Positions 1 through 7,676 of a DNA stretch of 64,000 nt are shown one piece after another; the stretch's first letter is position 1, and every line of letters begins with the position of its first letter. The DNA lies in NCBI RefSeq assembly GCF_025961225.1, contig NZ_JAOQNG010000004.1, positions 465,001-529,000 on the forward strand. The letters are read 5' to 3'. This DNA is from Azospirillum canadense. Lineage in GTDB: Bacteria > Pseudomonadota > Alphaproteobacteria > Azospirillales > Azospirillaceae. The position numbers and the translations under genes were made by a program. A model generated the notes under the pieces. It searched no databases and was not told the DNA's origin. It saw only the letters and a list, made by a program, of their open reading frames with translations.

Positions 1-787
1 AGAAGCCGCGGTCGATGGTGACGATGGCGTCCGGCTGCCAGGCCAGCACCTGCTCCATGGACACGTTGACGAGGCCGCCGTCGCCCAGCGCCTCGGCCGC
101 GACGTTGCGGACGCCCGCGACCTCCAGCGCCTCCATGTTGATGGAGCCGCGCAGGCCCGTCTGCAACCCGCGCGGGCCGCGGGCCATGTAGACCTTCAGC
201 CGATGGTCGGGCGGTACGCCTTCCAAGCGCCGCCGCACGTCGGCCAGCGTGTCCTCGGCGTAGCGGGCCAGCCGCTCCCCCGCTTCCGGCACGCCGAGCA
301 GGGCGCCGACGGTGCGGAAGGTGCGCGGCGAGTCGGCCAGGTGGCCGTCGACCAGCACGGTGGGGACGCCCGTCTGCTCCTGCACCCGGTCGGCGAGCGA
401 GGCGAAGGTCGGCGCCGTGCTGCCGACGTCGAGGACAAGGTCAGGCTTGGCGCCGACCACCGCCTCCAGGTTCACCGTGTTGCCGCGCCCGGTCAGGCGG
501 CCGAGTTCCGGCAGGTCGGCGTAGCGGTCGGGCAGGAAGGGCCGCTCCGGCGGGCTGATGGCGCGGGTCCAGCCCAGCAGCCTGTCCGGGGCCAGCATGT
601 AGACAACGACCGAAGCCGGCGGGCCGGCCGGGAACACGCGCTCGACGCGGGGCGGCACCGGCACCCGCCGCCCGGCCGAGTCGGTGAAGCCGTCGTCCGC
701 CAGCGCGGGCGAGGCGACCGCCAAGCCGAGCAGCAGGCTGGCCGCCAACCGCAATCGCCACACGCTCCCGAAAACTTCCGACGTCAT
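1..787 (-). CDS. Iron-chelate/cobalamin-type ABC transporter substrate-binding protein (3' part outside window)
   Basis: Reading from an ATG at 785-787 gives about 262 residues before the window edge cuts the gene, so the C-terminus is missing. The first 30 residues form a signal peptide (a basic start, a Leu/Ala-rich core, then an Ala-Leu-Ala cut site). The mature part begins with FTDSAGRRVPVPPRVERV, the usual opening of FecB/BtuF-type (TroA fold) periplasmic proteins, and ends near the edge with WQPDAIVTIDRGF, the conserved second-lobe segment. The family binds ferric siderophores, haem or cobalamin for an inner-membrane ABC importer. The ligand cannot be read from what is visible, and the partner permease and ATPase would lie outside the window. 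Confidence 0.85.
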   Translation of the reverse strand, partial: MTSEVFGSVWRLRLAASLLLGLAVASPALADDGFTDSAGRRVPVPPRVERVFPAGPPASVVVYMLAPDRLLGWTRAISPPERPFLPDRYADLPELGRLTGRGNTVNLEAVVGAKPDLVLDVGSTAPTFASLADRVQEQTGVPTVLVDGHLADSPRTFRTVGALLGVPEAGERLARYAEDTLADVRRRLEGVPPDHRLKVYMARGPRGLQTGLRGSINMEALEVAGVRNVAAEALGDGGLVNVSMEQVLAWQPDAIVTIDRGF

Positions 788-857
788 CGTCCCTCCGCAC
801 CGTCGACGCGGCAAAAGCATGGGGTCGCGGCGTCGCCCGGTCCAGAGGGGTGAGTCG

Positions 858-1214
858 CTATTCATCCAGCCCGAAATGGGCGCGGACGGCGTGGCAGGCC
901 TCGCTGCCGGCGGCGAATTCGCGGCAGACCAGGGGGCGGTCGGCGTAGACGCGGCAATGGACCGAGTCGCCGATGGTGCCGGCGAGCGCAGCGCAGCGGT
1001 CGCCGTCGCAGCGCATGCGCCCATCCTCGATCAGGTAGGCCGGGATGCCGTCGCCGTCATGGTCGCCAATCAGGGTCGGCCATTCCCACGAGAAGGAGCA
1101 GCAGGCTCCGCAGCTCTCGCAGTCAGGTATAGCGGACAATCCGTCCTGCGGATCAATATCTTGTGGCGGATGGGGAGAAATCGACGGATGGGTGGGTGGC
1201 TTGTGATCGGGCAT
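858..1214 (-). CDS. YkgJ-family cysteine-cluster protein
   Basis: The 118-residue product contains CESCGACC followed by further Cys at MRC, DRC, HC and LVC. This is the spacing of the YkgJ/UPF0153 family, thought to bind a metal, probably zinc or an iron-sulfur centre. The N-terminal 30 residues are Pro/His-rich and not conserved in the family. The start is the ATG at 1212-1214, with an AGGA element about ten bases upstream on the minus strand. The gene follows on the same strand as the binding protein at 787 with a 70-base gap, so co-transcription is possible. The biochemical function of the family is not established. Confidence 0.8.
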   Translation of the reverse strand: MPDHKPPTHPSISPHPPQDIDPQDGLSAIPDCESCGACCSFSWEWPTLIGDHDGDGIPAYLIEDGRMRCDGDRCAALAGTIGDSVHCRVYADRPLVCREFAAGSEACHAVRAHFGLDE

Positions 1215-1476
1215 GGTATGCGTCCTGCGTCTCAGGCGGCGGCGTGCCTGTTCACGAACCGATAGGGTGGAGCGCTGTATTGCCGGATATGAAGTGTGAC
1301 GCTTTTTTGGTCAAGGTCGAACCGCCCAGCCCACGATTTCGCGCCTGCGGAAGCCTTCTCTTGAAGATTATTTCTCGATCCGGGCAATACCGGTTGCGTT
1401 CGGCGGTTTCTACAGGCATCGTTGGGTAAGCGCTTCCAAGGTGGAAGTGGCCTGTTACCTGTTTTACGAGACTTTG

Positions 1477-2064
1477 ATGTACGATCGCTCGCCGCGCGGC
1501 GGCTCCCGCGCCCCCTCCGAGATTACCCAACGCGACGTGACCGCCACGGTCAAGTGGTACAACCCCGAGAAGGGCTTCGGCTTCGTGACGCCGGAAGACG
1601 GTTCGCCGGACGCGTTCCTGCACGCCTCCGTCGTCCAGTTCGCCGGCCACGACTCGCTGCCCGAGGGCGCGACGCTGCTGGTCGACCTGTCCCGCGGCCC
1701 GAAGGGCCCGCAGGTGGCGGTTCTCCACTCCGTCGACACCTCGACCGCCACGTCGGGTGGCGGCGGCGGCCGCTCGCCGTCGCGGGGCGGTTCCTCCTCC
1801 TACGGCGCACCGCGCCGCGGCGGCTGGGACGACCAGGGCTATGGCGCCAGCTCCGGCGAGACCATGGACGGCACCGTGAAGTGGTTCAACGCCACCAAGG
1901 GCTTCGGCTTCATCGCGCCGGACAACGGCGGCAAGGACGTGTTCGTCCATGTCAAGGCGGTGGAGCGGTCGGGCCTCAGCAGCCTGTCCGATGGTGAGCG
2001 CGTGCGCATCACCGTCCGCCAGGGCCAGAAGGGTCCCGAGGCCGAGCGCATCGAGATCGCCTGA
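1477..2064 (+). CDS. Double cold-shock-domain protein
   Basis: The 195-residue protein carries two cold-shock (OB-fold) domains, about residues 22-85 and 128-195. Each has the RNA-binding RNP1 core KGFGF (KGFGFV and KGFGFI) and an RNP2-like strand (AFLHASVV and VFVHVKAV). The domains are joined by a 40-residue Gly/Ser/Arg-rich linker that is probably flexible. Proteins of this type act as RNA chaperones that melt secondary structure in mRNA. I chose the ATG at 1477. An in-frame GTG at 1441 would add 12 residues with no family counterpart. Two hairpin terminators follow. The tandem form is typical of alphaproteobacteria, in contrast to the ~70-residue enterobacterial CspA. Confidence 0.9.
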   Translation: MYDRSPRGGSRAPSEITQRDVTATVKWYNPEKGFGFVTPEDGSPDAFLHASVVQFAGHDSLPEGATLLVDLSRGPKGPQVAVLHSVDTSTATSGGGGGRSPSRGGSSSYGAPRRGGWDDQGYGASSGETMDGTVKWFNATKGFGFIAPDNGGKDVFVHVKAVERSGLSSLSDGERVRITVRQGQKGPEAERIEIA

Positions 2065-2079
2065 CGCACAGGTAGACGC

Positions 2080-2109
2080 CGCCCGGTCGGGATCCGTCCC
2101 GACCGGGCG
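2080..2109 (+). terminator. Hairpin after the cold-shock gene
   Basis: A perfect 13-bp stem (CGCCCGGTCGGGA with TCCCGACCGGGCG) closes a 4-base loop 15 bases after the cold-shock stop codon. Only a weak T tract follows, so it may act as an mRNA 3'-end stabiliser or as a terminator together with the next hairpin. Confidence 0.6.
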
Positions 2110-2145
2110 ATTGTCTGTGCCCAGGTGAACGGCCCAGGCCGAACC

Positions 2146-2181
2146 AAAAAAGCCCAGCGGACTCGGCCGCCGGGCTTTTTT
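2146..2181. terminator. Bidirectional rho-independent terminator
   Basis: AAAAAAGCCCAGCGG pairs with CCGCCGGGCTTTTTT with one mismatch around a 6-base loop, giving A tracts on one side and T tracts on the other. It lies between the convergent cold-shock (+) and LuxR-type (-) genes and can serve both. Confidence 0.85.
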
Positions 2182-2213
2182 CGTTGGATGTCCGGGGTGG
2201 ATGTCCGGGCTTG

Positions 2214-2879
2214 TCAGTTCGTGGCGAAGGTTCCGCCTTCGCCGAAGCCGTTGTTCAGGCCCCAGATGGCGGCCTGCGTGCGGTTCGATGCGTCGATCTT
2301 GCGCAGCAGGCTCTTCAGGTGGACCTTCACCGTCGCCTCGGTGATGTTCAGCTGGTTCGCGATCAGCTTGTTGCTGTCGCCGTTCAGCAGGCAGCGCAGG
2401 ATTTGCGCCTCGCGCTGCGAAACTCCCTTGCGCGAGACCGGCAGTTCCACGCTGCTGCCATTCATGCGGCCGCTGATCAGCAGGGCAGCCAGATCGCTCG
2501 GCAACACCTTTTCGCCCAGCATGACCAAGCGCAGCGACTGAGCCAGCGCCTCCACCGACATGTCCTTCATCAGGAAGCCGTCGGCGCCGGCCTGGATCGC
2601 CTTGGCCATGACCTCACCGTCCAGCTTGCCAGTCAGCAGGACCAGACGCGCGTCGGGCAACGCGGCCTTCAGCGTCTGGACGACCTGCACACTGTCCCCC
2701 ATGCCGGCCGGATCGACGAGAAGCAGTTGCGGCGAATTCTCCTCGGCGGACATCGACAGCGCGGCGCTCAAAGACGAGGCCTCTCTCGTGATCTGGAACT
2801 CCTGGTCCGCGAGCAGCGCCTTCAGGCCCTGACGGAACAGGTTATTCGAATCGATCAAAGCTACGGAGACGGGGTGCAT
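2214..2879 (-). CDS. NarL/LuxR-family response regulator
   Basis: The 221-residue protein has an N-terminal receiver domain (residues 4-120) and a C-terminal LuxR-type helix-turn-helix (about 153-210, with SQREAQILRCLLNG and NITEATVKVHLKSLLRKI). The likely phospho-acceptor is Asp56 in LLLVDPAGMG, and the switch Thr and the conserved Lys in FLMKD are present. The usual acidic pair after strand 1 is reduced to a single Asp10 (LIDSNN instead of two acidic residues), so metal binding and phosphorylation may be weak. No histidine kinase is adjacent, so it is an orphan regulator. The targets are unknown. Confidence 0.88.
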   Translation of the reverse strand: MHPVSVALIDSNNLFRQGLKALLADQEFQITREASSLSAALSMSAEENSPQLLLVDPAGMGDSVQVVQTLKAALPDARLVLLTGKLDGEVMAKAIQAGADGFLMKDMSVEALAQSLRLVMLGEKVLPSDLAALLISGRMNGSSVELPVSRKGVSQREAQILRCLLNGDSNKLIANQLNITEATVKVHLKSLLRKIDASNRTQAAIWGLNNGFGEGGTFATN

Positions 2880-3261
2880 CGTCAGTCATTCCCGAAAGGA
2901 TGAAGTAACGAAACCTTATCCTATCGAGTGTGGTTACGCTACAGGAACGTTAGGGATTTGTTAACCAAATTAGGGGTGGTATCGGAACCCAGCTGGAGCA
3001 GGGCCGTTCGCTGGTTGGGGTGCCCCAAGCCAGGGAAAGGCTTAATCGTTTCGGAACCGCATCGGATTCATTCGGTTGGTGGCTGGGTCCGGACGCTCCG
3101 GTGGCGGGGGGCACGGAAGGGTAGGACAAAATTTGGCGGGATAAACTTTGGTCAAAAGTGCCGATCGTTTGATCCGCATCACACGCCCAACCGTCATTCG
3201 GAATTACCGTCCTCCAGCAAGGACAAGACGGAGCGCCCGCGTCGCGGAGCAAAGGATCGGC
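2880..3261. other. Non-coding gap upstream of two divergent genes
   Basis: This 382-base stretch separates the divergent regulator (-) and the small membrane-protein gene (+). The part nearest the regulator (2900-2980) is relatively AT-rich and is the likely place for its promoter. The only sizeable reading frame here (2928-3290) has an unnatural composition with many Arg, Trp and Gly and no recognisable domain, so I do not call it. I see no hairpin with a T tract and no known riboswitch. Confidence 0.5.
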
Positions 3262-3741
3262 ATGCAGGACGGATCGAACGACTGGGGTGACACCCCGCAG
3301 GAACTGGGCTTTCTGACGGCAACGTCGCTGACCGGAGCCGTGGTGTCCGGCCTTGTGCTGGCCGGCTGGCTGTCGCTGGCCTCCGCCACGGTGGTGACCG
3401 ACACGGACGTTGTCGACCAAGGCCTGCACAACCTTTCGCCCGGGGAATGCCGGGGGACGCTGAACGCCGTACTGAACCGGTTCCGAACGGACCCGCGGGT
3501 CCTGTGGGTGTGGGTGGAGCAGAGCGTCCCGACCGGCACCCAGGCCAGCACCATGACCCAGGACACCAGCCTGTCGCGCGCCGCGCCGCGCCCCTACGCC
3601 TTCCACCCGGACGCGGCCCAGCTGCCCGCCGGCCTCTGCGCCTTCGAGCGGAACTCGCTCCACGCCGAATCCCTGGGCGGAGTCGCCGGCGCCTTCCTGG
3701 AGCCGCCCGTGGAACCCTGGCGGGTCGGCGTCGGCCCATAA
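3262..3741 (+). CDS. Hypothetical single-pass membrane protein
   Basis: The 159-residue product starts at the ATG at 3262, preceded by an AAAGGA element. A longer in-frame start at 3148 would add an Arg-rich stretch that looks non-coding. One clear hydrophobic segment (about residues 22-44, rich in Leu, Val, Ala and Gly) suggests a single membrane helix, with a short cytoplasmic N-terminus and a ~110-residue outer part containing two Cys (in ECRG and LCAF) that could form a disulfide. No family is recognised. It lies 125 bases upstream of the uracil permease on the same strand, but nothing links the functions. Confidence 0.6.
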   Translation: MQDGSNDWGDTPQELGFLTATSLTGAVVSGLVLAGWLSLASATVVTDTDVVDQGLHNLSPGECRGTLNAVLNRFRTDPRVLWVWVEQSVPTGTQASTMTQDTSLSRAAPRPYAFHPDAAQLPAGLCAFERNSLHAESLGGVAGAFLEPPVEPWRVGVGP

Positions 3742-3821
3742 CGGGCGGACCTCCCATCCGGCTACACCATGCGGCGAAACGACCGGGTGCGGGGAATTTG
3801 ACCACGCCGGCCCGGTCGGAG

Positions 3822-3844
3822 TAACGGTGTGCACACACACGTTA
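3822..3844. promoter_or_regulatory. Palindrome upstream of the uracil permease
   Basis: A perfect 10-bp palindrome GTGTGCACAC (3827-3836) is flanked by TAACG and CGTTA. It ends 23 bases before the permease start codon. It could be a repressor site overlapping the promoter or leader. No regulator is known from the window, so this rests on symmetry only. Confidence 0.3.
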
Positions 3845-3866
3845 TCGTCGGGACGGGACCTTTATT

Positions 3867-5177
3867 ATGAGTGCACCGCGCGACCGGGTGCTGGACGTTC
3901 ACGAGCGTCCGCCCCCGGCCACCTTCATCCTGCTCAGCCTCCAGCACCTGTTCGCCATGTTCGGCGCGAACGTCCTGGTGCCGATCCTGACCGGGCTCGA
4001 CCCGTCGGTCGGTCTGGTGACCAGTGGCCTGGGCACGCTGATCTACCTTGCCTTCACGAAATGGCGGCTGCCGGCCTATCTGGGCTCCTCCTTCGCCTTC
4101 ATCGGGCCGATCGTCACCGCGACCCAGATCGGCGGGCCGGGCGGCGCGCTGGTCGGCGCCTGCGCCGCGGGTGCGGTCTATGTGATCGTCGCCCTGCTGA
4201 TCCGCGGCTTCGGCGTGCGCTGGCTGCTGGCCATCCTGCCGCCGATCGTCGTCGGACCAGTGATCGTGGTCATCGGGCTCGGCCTCGCCTCGGTCGCCGT
4301 GGGTATGGCGCAGAACACGGCCGGGGGCGGCACCTACAGCCTGCCGCATTTCCTGCTGGCGCTGTTCACGCTGGGCAGCATCTTCGTTTATTCCATCGTG
4401 CTGCGCGGCTTCTTCACCGTGGTGCCGATCCTGCTGGGCATCATCACCGGCTACGTCGCGGGCGTGCTGGCCGGGATGGTGGACTTCAGCGCGGTCGCCG
4501 CCGCCCCGCTGTTCCAGATCCCGAACTTCCACCTGCTGTTCTCCGACATGAAGCCGGGCGTGTCGGCCTGGGCGATGATCCTGCTGGTGGCGCCGGTCGC
4601 GATGGTGACGATCGCCGAGCACATCGGCGGCCAGATCGTGCTGAGCCGAGTCGTCGGCCGCAACTTCATCGCCGATCCCGGCCTGCACCGCTCGGTGATG
4701 GGCGACGGCGTCGCCACCATGATCGCGGCGGCGCTGGGCGGCCCGCCGGCGACGACCTACGGCGAGAACATCGGCGTGCTGGCGGTGACCCGCATCTTCA
4801 GCGTGTGGGTGATCGGCGGGGCCGCGACGCTGGCCATCATTCTGGGCTTCGTCGGCAAGCTGTCCGCCTTCCTGTCCACCATTCCGACGGCGGTGATGGG
4901 CGGCGTGTCGATCGCGCTGTTCGGCGTGATCGCGTCGAGCGGCATCCGCACGCTGATCGAGGGCAAGGTGGATCTGGGCGACAAGCGCAACCTGCTGATC
5001 TCCTCCACCATCCTGGTGATCGGCATCGGCGGCGCCTCGCTGAAGTTCGGCGAGGGTGGCTTCGTCGTCTCCTCCATGGCGCTGTCGGCGGTGCTGGGCG
5101 TCCTGTTGAACGCGCTGCTGCCCGGCCGCGGCAGCGGCGGTGACGCGGAAGCGATCCTATCGTCCGACCATCTCTGA
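3867..5177 (+). CDS. uraA: Uracil permease, NCS2 family
   Basis: The 436-residue polytopic membrane protein is predicted to import uracil with protons across the inner membrane for pyrimidine salvage. The uracil-branch signatures are visible: SLQHLFAMFGANVLVPILTG near the start, the substrate-site AEHIGGQ in the middle, and PATTYGENIGVLAVT after it. AEHIG matches the Glu/His pair that contacts uracil and the proton path in E. coli UraA. The length fits the family (about 430). The start ATG at 3867 follows a GGGAC element. It differs clearly from the second NCS2 protein at 22217-23581, which has purine-type motifs. A hairpin terminator follows. Confidence 0.9.
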   Translation: MSAPRDRVLDVHERPPPATFILLSLQHLFAMFGANVLVPILTGLDPSVGLVTSGLGTLIYLAFTKWRLPAYLGSSFAFIGPIVTATQIGGPGGALVGACAAGAVYVIVALLIRGFGVRWLLAILPPIVVGPVIVVIGLGLASVAVGMAQNTAGGGTYSLPHFLLALFTLGSIFVYSIVLRGFFTVVPILLGIITGYVAGVLAGMVDFSAVAAAPLFQIPNFHLLFSDMKPGVSAWAMILLVAPVAMVTIAEHIGGQIVLSRVVGRNFIADPGLHRSVMGDGVATMIAAALGGPPATTYGENIGVLAVTRIFSVWVIGGAATLAIILGFVGKLSAFLSTIPTAVMGGVSIALFGVIASSGIRTLIEGKVDLGDKRNLLISSTILVIGIGGASLKFGEGGFVVSSMALSAVLGVLLNALLPGRGSGGDAEAILSSDHL

Positions 5178-5192
5178 CCGTTCGGGCCTTCG

Positions 5193-5230
5193 AAACCCCT
5201 CTCCCATGCATGGGGGAGGGGTTTTGTTTT
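5193..5230 (+). terminator. Rho-independent terminator after the uracil permease
   Basis: An A-rich left arm (AAACCCCTCTCCCATGC) pairs with a right arm ending in GGGGTTTT, followed by further T bases, 16 bases after the permease stop. The CCCCTCTCCC core resembles the dispersed palindromic repeats seen elsewhere in the window. Confidence 0.8.
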
Positions 5231-5375
5231 GCCCGCAACGCATGGCAACGCGGCGGTTTTCGCCGATGCGGCGGTGCGGCATGCCGACGTACGCTGCCGG
5301 CTGTTGAAGCGATCCGGGCCGCACTCCGACCCATCCGCCCTGGATCTTCAAAGCCACCGTCCGCAGGAGTACCGG

Positions 5376-6590
5376 ATGTCCACCAGCGACATCAGCCATT
5401 CCCAAGCGCCCGCCGCGGCGGCGTTGCCGACGATTTCCCGTCCCCTGGTCACCATGCTGGCGATCGCCTGCGGGGTTATCGTCGCCAACATCTACTACGC
5501 CCAGCCTTTGGTCGCCCTGATCGGCCCGGCCATCAACCTGTCGCCGGAGGCCAGCAGCCTCGTCGTCACACTGACCCAGATCGGCTATGGGGTCGGGCTG
5601 GTGCTGCTGGTGCCGCTGGGCGACCTGCTGGAGAACCGGCGGCTGGTCACGGCGACGCTCTGCGCGACGGTTCTGGCACTCGTGGCCGCTGCTTTCGCGC
5701 CGACCGCGTCGGTGTTCCTGGCCGCGTCCTTCCTGATCGGCCTGACATCCGTCGCGGTGCAGATGCTGGTGCCGCTCGCCGCGCACATGGCGCCGGAGGC
5801 CAAGCGCGGGGAGGTGGTCGGCACGGTGATGAGCGGCCTGCTGCTCGGCATCCTGCTGGCGCGGCCGGTGTCGAGCCTGATCGCCGACAGCTTCGGCTGG
5901 CGCGCCGTGTTCGGACTGTCGGCCATCGCCATGGTGGGCTTCGCCGTCCTGCTGGGGCGCCGCCTGCCGGAACGCCGCCCGGCGCGGCATTCCGGCTATG
6001 GCGCGCTGCTGGCGTCGCTCGGCCGGCTTCTGGTGCGCACGCCGGTGCTGCAACGGCGGACCGCCTACCAGACGGCGCTGTTCGCCAGTTTCAGCCTGTA
6101 CTGGACCGCCGTGCCGCTCCTGCTGGCATCGCCGCCCTTCAACCTGACGCAGCGGGGCATCGCCTTGTTCGCCCTGTCCGGGGCGGCGGGCGCCCTGGTG
6201 GCGCCCATCGCCGGGCGCATCGCCGACCGGGGCTGGACGCGGCCGGCGACGGGCGTGGCGCTCGCCATGGGGGCGCTGTCCTTCCTGGTGGCGCGGGTGG
6301 GGGAGGGCTCCATCGCGCTGCTGGTGATCGCCGGCCTGCTGCTGGACATGGGCGTGCAGACCAACATGGTGCTGGGCCAGCGGGCCATCTATTCCCTGGG
6401 GGCGGAGACGCGCAGCCGCATGAACGGCGTCTACATGGCCGTCTTCTTCACCGGCGGGGCGGCCGGCTCGGCGCTGGCCGGCTACGCCTTCGCCCGCGGC
6501 GGGTGGGAGCCGGTGACCTGGATCGGCGCCGCCTTTCCCCTGGCCGGCCTGTTGTTCTACGCAACCGAGTTCCGCAAACCGCGCGCATAG
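5376..6590 (+). CDS. MFS transporter
   Basis: The 404-residue protein has about twelve hydrophobic segments in two halves of six, the arrangement of the major facilitator superfamily. The loop GDLLENRRLV between helices 2 and 3 is the family's motif A region. NIYYAQPLV in the first helix and GVQTNMVLGQRAIYSLG near the end are typical of the YnfM/NepI-like drug and metabolite exporters. The ATG at 5376 has a CAGGAG ribosome-binding site. A longer frame from 5229 is not supported. The substrate is unknown. The aldo/keto reductase starts 21 bases after its stop, so the pair probably forms an operon. Confidence 0.85.
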   Translation: MSTSDISHSQAPAAAALPTISRPLVTMLAIACGVIVANIYYAQPLVALIGPAINLSPEASSLVVTLTQIGYGVGLVLLVPLGDLLENRRLVTATLCATVLALVAAAFAPTASVFLAASFLIGLTSVAVQMLVPLAAHMAPEAKRGEVVGTVMSGLLLGILLARPVSSLIADSFGWRAVFGLSAIAMVGFAVLLGRRLPERRPARHSGYGALLASLGRLLVRTPVLQRRTAYQTALFASFSLYWTAVPLLLASPPFNLTQRGIALFALSGAAGALVAPIAGRIADRGWTRPATGVALAMGALSFLVARVGEGSIALLVIAGLLLDMGVQTNMVLGQRAIYSLGAETRSRMNGVYMAVFFTGGAAGSALAGYAFARGGWEPVTWIGAAFPLAGLLFYATEFRKPRA

Positions 6591-6611
6591 AGAAATAAGG
6601 GAGACGAGAGG

Positions 6612-7562
6612 ATGGAGCAACGACAGCTTGGCCGCAGCGGCCTGACGGTGGCCCCGCTCTGCTTCGGCGGCAACGTGTTCGGCTGGACGGCCGACGAGGC
6701 GACCTCCTTCCGCCTGCTCGACGCCTTCCTGGACGCCGGGTTCAACTTCATCGACACGGCGGACGTCTATTCCGCCTGGGCACCCGGCAACACGGGCGGC
6801 GAGTCGGAGACCATCATCGGCAACTGGCTGAAACGCCGCGGCAACCGCGACCGGGTGGTGATCGCGACCAAGGTCGGGTCGGAGATGGGGCCGGGCAGGA
6901 AGGGCCTGTCGGCGGCCTACATCCGCAGCGCGGTGGAGGACTCGCTCCGCCGCCTCCAGACCGACCGCATCGACCTGTACCAGTCGCACTGGGACGACCC
7001 CGACACCCCGTTCGAGGAAACGCTGGGCGCCTACCAGTGCCTGATTCAAGAAGGAAAGGTGCGGGCCATCGGCGCCTCCAACCTGACAGCCGCCCGCCTG
7101 CGCGAGGCGCTGGAGGTCGCGGCGAAGGCGGGCCTGCCGCGGTATGAGACGCTGCAGCCCGAATACAACCTCTACGACCGCAGCGGCTACGAGGCGGAGC
7201 TGGAGGGGGTGTGCCGGGAGAACGGGCTGGGCGTCATCAGCTATTACTCGCTGGCCGCCGGTTTCCTGACCGGCAAGTACCGCTCCGCCGAGGACGCGGG
7301 CAAGAGTGCGCGCGGCGGGGGCGTCGTCTCCAAGTACCTGAACGACCGTGGCCGCGCGATCCTCGCGGCGTTGGACGAGGTGGCGGCCCAGCACAAGGCT
7401 ACGCCGGCCCAGGTGGCGCTCGCCTGGCTGATCGCCCGACCGAGCCTGACCGCCCCCATCGCCAGCGCCTCCAAGGTCGAGCAGATGGGCGATCTAGTCG
7501 CCGCAGCGCGGCTCACCCTGGATGGCGCGTCGATTGAGCGGCTGAACGCGGCGAGCGAATGA
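6612..7562 (+). CDS. Aldo/keto reductase
   Basis: The 316-residue protein is predicted to be an NADPH-dependent carbonyl reductase with a TIM-barrel fold. The catalytic tetrad can be read as Asp48 and Tyr53 (in FIDTADVY), Lys87 (IATKVGSEMG) and His126 (YQSHWDD). The C-terminal ARPSLTAPIASASKVEQM region is the usual cofactor-binding end. It resembles the general-stress/YajO-type reductases that act on aldehydes and ketones. The start ATG at 6612 lies 21 bases downstream of the MFS gene and follows GGAGACGAGAGG. The natural substrate cannot be deduced. Its 3' end runs into a palindromic repeat shared with the convergent kinase gene. Confidence 0.88.
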   Translation: MEQRQLGRSGLTVAPLCFGGNVFGWTADEATSFRLLDAFLDAGFNFIDTADVYSAWAPGNTGGESETIIGNWLKRRGNRDRVVIATKVGSEMGPGRKGLSAAYIRSAVEDSLRRLQTDRIDLYQSHWDDPDTPFEETLGAYQCLIQEGKVRAIGASNLTAARLREALEVAAKAGLPRYETLQPEYNLYDRSGYEAELEGVCRENGLGVISYYSLAAGFLTGKYRSAEDAGKSARGGGVVSKYLNDRGRAILAALDEVAAQHKATPAQVALAWLIARPSLTAPIASASKVEQMGDLVAAARLTLDGASIERLNAASE

Positions 7563-7570
7563 CATAAGTG

Positions 7571-7676
7571 GTTGCGCTGGGCCCCCACCCTAACCCTCCC
7601 CCACTTTCGCGGGGGAGGGGATTGCTCCTCCCCTAGCTGAAGGTGGGGGGAGGTTGGGAGGGGGGCCCAGCGCGAC
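7571..7676. repeat. Long imperfect palindromic repeat between convergent genes
   Basis: Two imperfectly complementary arms of about 34 bases, GTTGCGCTGGGCCCCC... and ...GGGGGGCCCAGCGCGAC, face each other, with a smaller C-run/G-run hairpin inside. It belongs to the same C/G-run family as the copies at 14354, 17681, 25987 and 43377. The right arm overlaps the last codons of the hybrid kinase at 7633. It may act as a bidirectional terminator. Confidence 0.75.

Noticed and set aside
2928..3290. 120-codon plus-strand frame in the gap after the LuxR-type gene
   Set aside because: No ribosome-binding site of note, unnatural composition, and it overlaps a better start for the membrane protein at 3262.
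3742..3866. Possible purine or pyrimidine riboswitch before the uracil permease
   Set aside because: No known aptamer core can be drawn; only a short palindrome is visible.
5157..7394. Very long minus-strand reading frame (745 codons) opposite the MFS and aldo/keto reductase genes
   Set aside because: Composition is dominated by Arg, Gln, His and Gly and no domain is seen; it is the antisense of well-supported genes in high-GC DNA.
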